Shown one piece after another: positions 1-10,466 of a stretch of 64,000 nt of DNA (the stretch's first letter is position 1; the number at the start of each line of letters is the position of its first letter). The position numbers were made by a program, and so were the translations under genes. Source of the stretch: Cyanophora paradoxa (Eukaryota > Glaucocystophyceae > Cyanophorales > Cyanophoraceae); the NCBI GenBank assembly GCA_004431415.1, contig QPMI01000416.1, positions 434,001-498,000 on the forward strand, given 5' to 3'. The notes under the pieces are model-generated. The model ran no database searches. It had not been told where the DNA came from and worked only from the letters and a program-made list of their open reading frames with translations.

Positions 1-1089
1 CGCTAAGCAGCCAGGGCAGCCCGCCCCGCCCCGGCCCGGGAAGAAGCAGCTCACCCCCGCCGCTCGGGGATGGGTGGGGGTGGGTTGGGGGGGGGGGGGG
101 GGGAAGGGGGGCGGGGGGGGAAGCCGGCGACGCTCGCCGCCTCGAGGGCGGCGGGCGGCCCCGCGGCGGGCCCGGCGCCTCCGGCTCCTGCGGAGGGTCG
201 GCCGTGAGGTGAGCAAGGAGGCGAGCAGGGGTACACGTACCGGCCGGCGGGGAGCTCGCCGGTGCGGCCAGCCCCGTCCCACGCGACGTGAGTCGACGCC
301 CCTCCCTTCAGTGGCAGAGAGAAGTGAGAAGTGGCAGAGAAAAAGCAAGGAGGAAACGAAAGGGGGTACCTTCGGCTAAGCGCGCACCCGCCACACTTCC
401 GGTCGACCGGGGGTACCTGTACCCCCGGTCGAGCGGGGCCGGTGGTCGATGTACCCCTCGCCTCCCTCCGCCCGCCGCCACGCCGTACCCGTCCCCGCCT
501 CCGCCTCCCGCCGCGCCGCAGCGGGGAAAGCTGCCGGCGCCGCCCCTCCTGAGCTAGAAATCAGATTTCGAGGGCGTCGACGCGAAGGAGGGGAAGGGGG
601 GGGGATGCGCGGGGGGGAGGGCAGGGAAGGGGGGTACGGTGCGCTTCGGCTAGCTATAGAGCGCGTGGTCGAACCTCGGGAAGCACCCGCGCGGCGCCCA
701 GCCGCGGCCGCTGAGCGGGGCGGCAGCTGCAGAGGCGCCATGTACCCCTCCCAGCGCGATGGACCTGGGGGGGCGGTGAGGCGCGGATCCGGGGCCTGAA
801 GAGAGGGGGGGGGGGGGGGGGGGGCCGCCTCGCCTCAGGCGACTCACCTGAGCGGCTCGGGCCGGCCGCGCGGCCGCCGGCCTCGTCTGAGCAGATGTGA
901 GCAGTCCTGGCCGAGCTTGCGGGCCACGCCGCCGCGTTGAGCTTAGAGACGCGACCCGTCCTACTAGCAAACGCGCCGCGGCGCCGGCGCCGCGCCGCCG
1001 CGGCGGGAAGTGGCCGCCGGCTGGTCAGCTCGTCAGAGATCGCGCGGGCGCCGGGCGGGGGTGTGAGAGGCGGGGTCGGAGGCCGGCAC

Positions 1090-1450
1090 ACCTGCTCGCC
1101 CGCCTCGGCGGCGCGTGCGGGGGCGCTGTCTGATCCGCCGCGTTTGAGCGGAAGCTCAAGCCCCGCCGCGCCGGCGCCTCCGCTGCGGGGCGTTGACGTC
1201 AGCGGTCGCGCGGGCGGGCGGGGGCGTGCGGGGCGGGGCCGGGGGGCAGCAGACCTGTTCGCCCGCCACGTCGGATCGGAAGCTCCGCCGCGCCGCCGCG
1301 CAGATTTGGCGGCGGCGCGTGCGGCCGTGGATCGGCGCGCGACTTGACTCGGCGGCGCGTAAGGGTAGCGGCGCTGTCTTATCCGCCGCGTCGGAACGAG
1401 CGCGCCTCCACACCGGCACCGCCGCTGCGGGACTTCGACGTCAGCGGTCG
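1090..1450. repeat. Tandem duplication, offset about 242 bp
   Basis: Two imperfect copies share the words CTGTCTGATCCGCCGCG / CTGTCTTATCCGCCGCG, the cassette GACGTCAGCGGTCGCG, and CACCTGCTCGCCCGCC / GACCTGTTCGCCCGCC. The spacing between the two GACGTCAGC words is 242 bp. Seen directly; no coding role is evident. Confidence 0.7.
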
Positions 1451-1859
1451 CGGGGGGGAGTCAGACGGCGCTAGCGCGGCCCAGGCGCCCATGGGAGGCG
1501 GAGGCGCGCGGCCCAGGCGCCGAGGCGGCACATCGGACGCGCCGCGGGCTTCTGACCGCCGCTTTGAGCTCACGTCTGCTGACCTGCTTTGAAGGCCTCG
1601 TCGATAAGTTCACCATCATCGCCATGGCCAAGTTGCAATTGAGGCGAGATGGCAGGCGGCGCGGCTGCTTCGCAGAAGCTGCCGCGGCTCACGCCGCTGC
1701 CGGACGAGAGACGCAGACGACTCGGCGAGACTCGGGAGTCGGGACTCGGTCACTCGGGAGTCGGGACTGCAGCCGGGAGTCGGACTCGGAACTCTCGGTG
1801 ACTCGGAACTCGGGAGCCGCGGCCAAATCCCATGAACAGTCGGAAAGTGCATGACGTCA
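1194..1859. promoter_or_regulatory. Three CRE-like words upstream of the HECT gene
   Basis: The palindrome TGACGTCA occurs at 1194-1201 and 1852-1859, and the one-base variant CGACGTCA at 1436-1443. In each case the next bases are GC. TGACGTCA is the classical binding site of CREB/ATF-type bZIP factors. Two of the three were copied together by the tandem duplication, so they are not independent events. A regulatory role for the gene starting at 2093 is inference. Confidence 0.35.
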
Positions 1860-2092
1860 GCTGTAGTGGGGCATTGTGGGAGGCACTGGCCGCACTGCCT
1901 GCAGCTGCTTCGCGGGGGCTACGCGTTTCCGTGGCGGGCTACACGATCAAAGTCGCTCCCGCGAAATTTGACCGCACGACAGTTAGCGGCAGTTAGCGGC
2001 AGCTAGCCGCTCAGCATTTGTACCGTCCTTGACGCACGCACGCGCGTACACTGCGACGTGTGGTCCGCCGGCCGGCGCCGAGAAGAGTACCG

Positions 2093-5000
2093 ATGCGGCG
2101 GGCGTTCGACGAGCTCTCTGTCGGCAGCGCTGCCGGCCGCGGCGATGATACGCCGCGCCGCCTGGCACCCGCGCTGCGCGGGCAGGGCTCCGACTCCGAC
2201 CAGCCGCGGCCGGCGCAGCAGCCGCTCTGCTTGAGCATTAAGCTCATGGCGCCAGCCACGTACATCGAGCACGCTAAGGCAGTCGGGCAGCTGCCGCGGC
2301 AGTGGATCCCGCATTGGCACTCCCAGGCGGGCGTGGATTCTCCCCCGAGCTCGCTCACGTATTATTGGTGAGCGCGATCGAAGCGCTCACCGCCGCTCGG
2401 CTCGCTCCTTGTGATTGCTTCACGGCTGACGCGCTCGCATGCGCAGTTTCGAATTCCCGCTGGAGCTGCCCGCTAACGCGACGCTGGCGGCGCTCCGAGC
2501 GGGCCTCTACGAGTCCGTGGGTCGCATCATATCCGCTCCCGAGTCCCGAGTCCGCACTGTGCAAGACAGCTCCGGGTTGCGGTACACGTTCAACCCCGAT
2601 TGCGAGCCCGTTTCGGTCGACTACAACTTCTGTGTGAGGTCGTGTCCGGAAGTCCTCCTCATCGATGACGTGCTCCGCTTCCACAACCCGACCCTTGCGG
2701 AGAGGGGCATCCGCACCGGCGACACGCTCTCTTGCTCGTGCATCTGTCTCCCCCCCACCTCTTCCCCCCCCCCCTTCCACCCCCCAGCCCCGCCCCTCCC
2801 CTCCCCCCCTCCCCCCCTCCCCCCCTTCCCCTCCCCCCCACCTCTCGGCCAGCTGCGCCCTTCGCCGCTCCGACCTGCCCTGCAGTGCCTTGCCCCACCC
2901 TATCCTGCCCTGCGCTAGAACCCGGCCTGCTCATCCCCTTCTCCTCCCCTTTCCCCTGCCCCCGCTCCCGCCCCCGCTCCCGCCACTGGCCCCTGCACCT
3001 CGCCTCCTCTCCCCCTCCCCCGCCCCTCCCCTGCCCTCCCCCGCCCCCCCCCTTCCCCGCTCCCGCCCCCACCCTCCCTCCCGCTGCACCGCCCCGCCCT
3101 TATCCTGCCCTTGGCCCGCCCCGCCCTGCCCCGCCCCTCTCTTCCAGCTGCCCTAAGCCGTTCTGCCCTGCCCTGCAGTGCCTTCACCTGCCCTACCCTG
3201 CCCCCCCCCTCCCCTCCATCCCCCGTCTCTCCCCGTCCCCCCTCCCTCCCCCCCCCCCCCAACCCCGGTCCGACCCAGCCTGGCCCAACCCTGCTGGGAT
3301 AATCTGTACTTAGACCGTACTTAGACCAGACCCCGCCCTGCTCATCCCCGCCCCCCCTCCCCCCCTCTCCCCTTACTCCTGCCCCCTGCCCCTCCCCCAC
3401 CCCCGCCCTGCTCCCTTCCCCTCCCCTCCGCTCGCCCCCCCCCCACCCCCCCCCTTCCCCTCCCACCCCCCTTTTCCCCTCCCCTAAACCCGGTCCGGCC
3501 CAGCCTGGGCCGGATAATCTGTTCTGAGCTCGTCATCCCGTTTGCCCACTTCCTTCCCCCTCCCCTCCTTCCCGATCCCCTCACCGCACCCATCCTCGCA
3601 CCGCTCTGCCCTGCCCTGCTCCCCTGCCCTGCACTAAGTCCCCCATCCCCCCCCCTTCCCGCTCCCTGCCCCCCCCCTCCTCCCCCCCCTCTGCCTCCCC
3701 CAGCCATTTACGCCCATCCCACCCGCCCGTCCTGCCATTCCTCTGCCAGTTGCTCGCCTTTTCCTTCTCTCCGCTTCCCAATGTTCCCATGGCACTCTCC
3801 TCGTCATTTCGTCAAGTCTTTTTTTGAAAACATCGCGCGCAGTTTGGATGTCGAGACACTGGACTACACCATGCAATTCCATACGGGAGGCTCTGATGAT
3901 CACCCGGCACCTCTGGGACTGGCCGGCATGGTACATAATTTCAAATCAGCTTTAATTCCGTTGACGTTGTTTCTGATTTCCATCGCATACAGTCGTACCG
4001 TGACCATACCCACAAAAAAGCTGCGAGTTTCAGACAGAAGCGCCTGCTCGACCTCACTCGCGCCGTTCAAGCTTCGTCTGAAGCAACCCGAGCAGCCGAG
4101 GTCAAGCCGATTCCTCTCTAGCTTTATTATCGCTTATTCTTCTTAAGCTTTATATTATTGTTATCGCCTATTCTTCTTCAGCTTCATTATCGACTACCGT
4201 TCCTCTCTGACGAGATTCGTGCAGCTTGAGATCGCCTTGAAACTGGCGGTCAGGAATGGTGACGCGTTCAGTTCTCTCTGTTTTCTCCATTTTGGCGCCG
4301 AGTACTCTTTTGGAGTACGTGCTGGATCTATGATGTGTCTCAAACTTGTGTTTCTGGGATTTATTCTGGCTCTTGCAGGCTGACAACGGGCCGCTGAGCC
4401 TTGATTATCTCTTGGGGTGCGTACGCGCCATGAATCACATGAAGAACGACCGCATGTTTTTGCCCGTCGAGTTCCTCAACGAGTACGTGAATCGTTGCTA
4501 TTCTTATAGCATGCCGATATGATTGCACATTCTTACAGAGAACTTGCGCAGCTTTCTCTTCTGTATCTCGAATTCTTTCTCGGGATTGAGGGGGCGGTTT
4601 TCGTTCGAACGCGAGTTGCCAGACGAAGATCCGAGCCTGGACGTGCACGCTCTTTATGTATGCGCATTCAATCTTTGTCGATTGCGATCGCGGCGATGCA
4701 CACGAACATGCAGCTGACAATGACATGATTGCGTGCGGCAGGATCTTGCCTTCAACAACCAACGTCGTGTCGTCGACTTTATTCTCGACTTCGTTCAGTG
4801 CCTCCGTGCGCCATTAATATTTATATCCCGCCGGCCGTGGGCCTACGCGCTGCTTCTTGTCTGATTCCGCTTATGCAGCCGAGGGGTGGAAATCCAGCGA
4901 AATCGAGTTCTGCAACATCATCTCGGCTTGCGAGGTCCCGGTTGGACGAGCCATCATGCATGAGTCCGTGTCGGCAGGCATCCCGATCCCGCCGGAGGTC

Positions 5001-8000
5001 CTGGCCTACATTTGCTTCGCGAGGATCCCAGACGCCTACGCCGGCTATAACGGTGCGCGTAAATTTAGCTCAGCCCAATCGGGCAATTAAATTAATCCCA
5101 TGGACAGCGGACATTCCCCAGGGCCGCGGTGTAATGTTTTCGAGAGAGGTTCGAGCCGCGCGCCTTAAAACTTCGATTCAGGATTTGGCTCCTCTTACGA
5201 TCCAGATTGCAGGCTCGTGCAAGCGTATTACCTCAGCTTGCGGCGCTAGGGGAGCAAGCAAGCCTGTCCGTCATTGAGGCCCTTAAGGTCCGTCATTGAA
5301 TATAAGTCTCTTGCTGATGATGCTATCTAACGTTCACTGCATTCATAGTACTGTTGCGAGCACGGGCGCGGTCTCCATGATGTGGATTTTGGGCTCCTAC
5401 ACGAAGTTCTGCACTCCATCCCCACAGACAATCCAGCGTTGGGAGAGGCCTCTCTCCAAGCCGCCGTGAACTTCTTTCGCGCAGCACGTGGAGCCCCAGA
5501 AGGCGACATCCTCATGATGCGTTGGAAACGTGCGATGACTGAAACCATCGTGAACTGTCACGCTGCTGTGGCGGCGAGCGCCCAAACGTGGATTCAACGG
5601 GTTCAACCTCATCAATCGAGATTGAAAGCCGCCTTTTCGGAGCTCATTGAAGAGCTGTGCAAAGCCGCCGGAAGCAGCGACGAATCGCATGCGATCAACG
5701 CCGTCGCCGTGATCAAGTGCTTTATCGACTCTTATATCAGAGCCGATTCTTCTAGTAGCTTGAACATTGCAGCGTCAATTGTTGAGCGCACGCTCGAATC
5801 CTTTTTTAAGAGATTTCTCAACGATTGTAAGGCTCGGCAGAATATCCTTGGTGATGATATCGATGCTTCCCGGCAGCCAGAATTCAGATACCCACGTCAA
5901 TCGAGGAGTATTTTTTGGCTAGAGCCCTCTCCAACTTCTTTCGATTCAGCCTCTCGTATTCTGCACATCTTTTCCCCTCCGAGTAGCGAGATTTTCCTCA
6001 AAGCAGCTCGCCGACTCGTACCTGTTTTGGTTACAAGTTCACATCTAGATTCTAATTTTATCATAACTGTGTGTTATGGCTTGCGAGGCCTGATCGGCGA
6101 CCTCGAAACCGTTCTGGCTTCAAATATCCATCAGGTGCGGAAAGTCATTGGAAGTATGATTGCATGATTATGTGTGTAACTCGCGCTGGCAGCTGCAGAT
6201 CGTTTTCCAGTCGCCACCGGCATTCGTTCGATTTTACAAGGACTCTTTGCAGACCCTATCGACGCTCACAGAGCTGGGAAGTGCCATCAGTTCGATAAGC
6301 GACCATGATATTTTCGCTGCAAGTCAGAGCAATTTTGAGAGCGCGTGGCCGGTGCGTGCCTTCGCTTGTGCTTGGGCAGAACGTAATGCGATAGCGAAAT
6401 AATTGCTGCTTGCGCAGAACGTCAAGAGTCTGGTGGATGCACCCATTGTCGAAGATGAATTCGACAGATTGTCGGAAATCGGCTTCAATCATTCGAATCT
6501 AAAGCTATTCGTTCCCCACGACACGTCCCTGATTGTCAAGAGCTCGTGCGTGGCTGCAAATGCATGCCCATCTGCGAAGTTTGCTTAAGAGCTTATTATT
6601 ATGAGTCCGTTCTGGCAGAATCGATCAGCTGGAGCTTATCTATCACGGGAAATTCCCGTGGAGAACCGACCCCGACCACATTGATCAAGGAGGCTTCCAG
6701 GTTCTTCTGGAAGCAATCTAGGTCTCTAGCTGAATCTGCTGCATCTTGATCTCTGCACGCAGGTTAGATTCCAGTCTGCAGCAGAGGACGCTCGTGGGGA
6801 TCCGAGAGCCGAGGAGGGCTTCGGAATCGGCCTGACGAGAGCCTACTTCTCCTTGCTAGCAGCGGCACTGGTTGCTGATAAGGACAGCACTCCCGCCGGG
6901 CCTGAACGTCCGGAGAAGCTATTCAAAGAGAAGGACTACTTGGAGGACGGAGGGCGGGTCTACTGGCTTACAGATCGCCCCGTCCCTCTCGAGTGCGCCC
7001 CTCAATCGTGAATTCTCTGCCGATTGTAATCGCTCGCTGTGCTGCAGGATTCTTGGGCTCTGCGGCTGGGCCATGGGCATCGCTCTATCGATATCGATAT
7101 CGACGAATCATCCATGCAACTTTCCTTTGTCGTTGCCTGTTGCTTTTTACTCGCTTCTACTCAAGAACATCGACCAAATCGATCCTGACTTCGCGCTGGC
7201 GCTCCTGAAAGAGGCCGACCCTGTCTTGGCGAAAAACCTCGAGGTCCGCGCGCACTTTGATTATATTGATTATATTGACTTGCTGACGCGAAGCTGGCCA
7301 CACGTGCACGCAGAAAGCAGACGAAGAGGGCAGTGGCGTCGTCTTCGAGTACACGGGCGTCGACGGAACCGAGCTCGAGCTAGTGCCTGGAGGATCCCAG
7401 ATTCCCGTCACGGCTGAAAACAAGGACCAGTTCATGAAGCTTTACGCTAAAGCACACTTCGAGACGTCGAAGCTGCTCGAGAAGGTGCGCTCAAAACGTT
7501 TGATCAGCTACAGCATTTCCCTGGTGCGCGCTCTAATTCCTTGCCAGATGAAGCACATTCGTGAGGCGTTCTACGCTGCTGCCGTCACGTTTGCACGCAG
7601 CAGGGCAAACGTCACTCCCGACGAGTTCAAGCGGAAGATCGAGGGCGAGACGTAAGCGCGGCTCTGAACCGTATCATACAGAAACGTCAATTTACGCCGT
7701 GCAATCTAGGAGAATCGACGTCGACGACATTCGTGATGCGACGACGTACGAAGAGGGAAGCTACCCCAAAACCTCAGACCAGGTGCGATCGATATCAGTG
7801 GAATCACCAACTTTATCAACCGCCGGCTATCTTGCCCGCCAAGTCATGTCTCGCGTCTAAAATTTCATGCAGATGCGCTGGCTTTTTGAGTACCTCGAAA
7901 CCGCGAGCCAAGACGAGCTCGCGAAATTCTTACAGTTCACGACTGGCACCCCGCGCGCGCCCACTGGAGGCTTCGCTTCATCGACAAGTGCGCTTTTCAT

Positions 8001-8281
8001 CCAAAACGAAAAGACTTTGTGCAGTCCGTTTGTTTCGTGCCTGAGGTTCTGCAGAGCGGTTCAAGTTCAAGAGGTTCGAGGGAGCAAGCGATAACCGCTT
8101 CCCAACCGCCAGGACGTGCTTTTATGTGGTGACCTCCCCTCTCCCGCGGATGCTCTCTTTTGGCTTGTCGATCTCAACTGAGGCCGCCCCGGTTGCAGTG
8201 TTATTTAGTAAAGAGCGGCTCGTCGCGAAACTGCAGGAGGCTGTCGAGTGTATCGGATTCGACAAGGAAAACTTCGAGTAG
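2093..8281 (+). CDS. HECT-domain E3 ubiquitin-protein ligase (multi-exon)
   Basis: HECT ligases accept ubiquitin on a catalytic Cys and pass it to substrates. The C-lobe is complete: ELVPGG and PVTAENKDQF of the N-lobe end (about 7380-7440), VDDIRDATTY (about 7715-7750), FLQFTTGTPRAPTGGF, then FPTARTCF with the catalytic Cys codon at 8117-8119, and a typical end GFDKENFE followed by TAG. DPVLAKNL of the N-lobe is also present (about 7222-7246). The start ATG at 2093 opens MRRAFDELSVG. Exon 1 (2093-2367) joins exon 2 (2447-2737) and exon 3 (3843-3930) in phase. The exon 2 segment around FEFPLELPANATLAALRAG and AERGIRTGDTL may be a ubiquitin-like fold (inference). The middle (about 4380-7000) is helical, with no family I recognise. 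Intron 2 is about 1.1 kb and almost all pyrimidine. Some middle exon borders are unresolved. Confidence 0.85.
2738..3842 (+). other. Pyrimidine-rich intron 2 of the HECT gene
   Basis: The intron runs from donor GTGCAT at 2738 to an AG at 3842. From about 2745 to 3780 the + strand is almost entirely C and T, with long C runs and only scattered purines. The reading phase is conserved across the junction (exon ends with two bases of a Ser codon). Open frames in this stretch are proline/serine low-complexity artefacts. Confidence 0.7.
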
Positions 8282-10466
8282 GAATTCAGACTGTCGGATT
8301 TCATTGTTAGTCTGGACTTTGATAGCTATTGAACATCGCATCGCAGCAGATTTACAGATTACATCGCAGCAAACAGTGAATTGTACTGATCAGCTATATA
8401 TTCCTGAGAATGATCAGGCGATTTCGAACGTAGAATGCGGACAATTTAGAGTACAGTCAGTGGTCATGACCACGATGAGTAGACTTTTCACTGCAAGTCG
8501 ATGATGCAATATTAATTGCGTTTGATTGCATAGCGCAGTTTTGTCGATCCACGCATAATTTCCGCGCAGTATTGCATAGCGCGCATTACAGTTAATGTAC
8601 ATGTACATAAATAGCCTGATCATGAGCCACTAGGCTAGTCGCAGCGCATAATTCGCAGTGCACCAGTCAACTGCCAGATGTAGACCGCCGGACTAGGAAG
8701 GTAGAACTTTTTCGGAATAGAAATAGATCGAGCAGAGTAGAGCGCATGTTCAATCTTGAACGATTAGCAGAGTAGTATAAATGAAGGGCGAGTGAAACGA
8801 GGGTGGGCGAGTGAATTCGAAGCTCAAGTCAAGGGCCAAAAGAGGAGGCGGGCAGGAGGCGGCCGTCCGGGCTGGACCATGGCCATGCGCATGCGGGCCC
8901 ACGCAGGGGGCCGGGGGGCTGGCTATGGCCATGGGGAATTTGAAGCCCGGGTCCGGCCCGGGCCCGGACGGGGAGGAAGGGGGTGGATCGGAGGCGGGGA
9001 GGGGCCGGGGCGGGGGAGTGGCGAGGGGCCGGGGCGGGGAGCGGGGGAGGGGGGGGGGGGGGGGGAGGGGAAGCAGCACCGGCCCGCAGATCTAGAGGGG
9101 GACCGCGCGGGCCCGTACCGGGGAGGGGGGGGGGGGGGGGGGGAGGGAGGAGGGAGGCCCGAGGGGGGGGGGGGGGGCGGAGGGGGGGGGGGATGCAGCG
9201 CCGGCTCCGGGACCGGCCGCGCGGCCCGTGGACCGGCCAGGGCCGGCGAGGGGGCGGGCAGGGCGCGGCGGTACCGGTGTTCGGCTGCGGCGGCCTGGCA
9301 GGGCTGGGGGCGGGGCCTGCGCCTCACGCCGGGTGCTCTCCTACAAGGGACGCCCAGAAGCACTCCTCGGAAGAGAACGAGCCAGCGGGCTCCAGCGCAA
9401 GCAGCCAGCTGCAGGGGAGCCAGGGCCCGCCCCGCGGCGGGGCCCGCCCCGCCTCGCCACTGGGCAGGATCCCGGATCCGGAAGAAGGGGCTCGCGATCG
9501 TCTACTCCAATCCGGCGGGTGGGGCGGAAGCCGGCGGCGCGCACCGTCGCGGCCCGGGGCGCCGGGGCCCCCGCGCCGAGTCGCCAGCTGCAGGCGGGGT
9601 CCCCGGCGCCCCTGGCGCCCGCGGGGGGCCCCGGGGCCCCCGGCGAACGCGGAAGGAGGAAGGAGGCGAATTGGGGTACAGGTACCGGCTAGGGGTACCA
9701 GCGGGTGCAGTGAAGGCGGAGATCTAGAGAGGTGAGGGAAGGGCGGGTGCGGTAGGGGGGCGGGGGGTAGAGGGCAGGGGGCCCGCCATTCCGGCAGCAG
9801 GGGGACGTCGAAGGAGATCAAGCAGCCGGCTTGCCCCCTCCCTGCAGGGCCGCGCGCGGGGCGATGGCACAATATAACTAGTGATGTAAATACACACTCA
9901 TAGACTAAGGCTTCGGTTTCGTGGCTGTTTACAGCTAAGGGGACCGCACGCGTCTACCACTAGCTCTCCGCGTCGAGCCTCTATTATGGGAAACTTGAAA
10001 TCGGCTGCGATTATTCGAAATCGTCAAGCCAACTTTGGAAATGGATCATATGAACTTTTTAGGATTGAAGCCGTGTGGTTGAAAATATAAACGAATGTAT
10101 AGAGTGCCTTCGTCCGTTCACTAGGTCCACAATACCGATCCAAAATATGAAACTACTAGCTACATAGAGTGTATATAGGCTAGCGAGAATCATGATGGTC
10201 CATGCGTAAGAATTTCAGACCCTATGGCATACTACGGCACTAGAAGGTCAAGCGGCAGAGGCCGCACGGTAACACTAACCGCCACGGAACAGGGAAAAAG
10301 GATTGAATTCGGCACGCGCGTGCATACTTGATGCACGCGCGCGCGAAAAACTTGAAAAGACTAAAACTGGCACACGGAAGCTCATGATCAATATACGCCG
10401 ACGGCGCAGGCCGTGCTCGCGCTCGCGCCCGCCCACGCGCTCCCGCTCGCGCTCGCCGCGGTTTCC
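8282..10466. other. Convergent intergenic region
   Basis: This lies between the stop codons of the HECT gene (+) and the RRM gene (-). 8282-8760 is AT-richer and probably holds the HECT 3' UTR. 8780-9740 is extremely G-rich, with runs of ten or more G near 9050, 9128 and 9160. It contains long open frames on both strands, but their translations are Gly/Arg/Pro low complexity without domains. 9860-10460 returns to mixed composition. No gene, RNA or mobile element is supported here. Confidence 0.5.

Larger units (their letters stand above)
1..2092. other. GC-rich upstream region without a supported gene
   Basis: No open frame here has recognisable domains or convincing splice structure. The stretch is GC-rich with short G and C runs. 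It holds a tandem duplication (about 1090-1205 and 1335-1450), a run of degenerate CTCGGGAGT-like words at 1730-1830, and three GACGTCAGC words. It ends at the first ATG of the HECT gene, so the right half probably includes that gene's promoter and 5' leader. Whether a divergent gene lies to the left cannot be told. Confidence 0.5.

Noticed and set aside
8792-9735. Overlapping plus-strand frames of about 250-310 codons
   Set aside because: Gly/Arg/Pro low complexity created by G runs. Three frames are open together and none has a domain or splice context.
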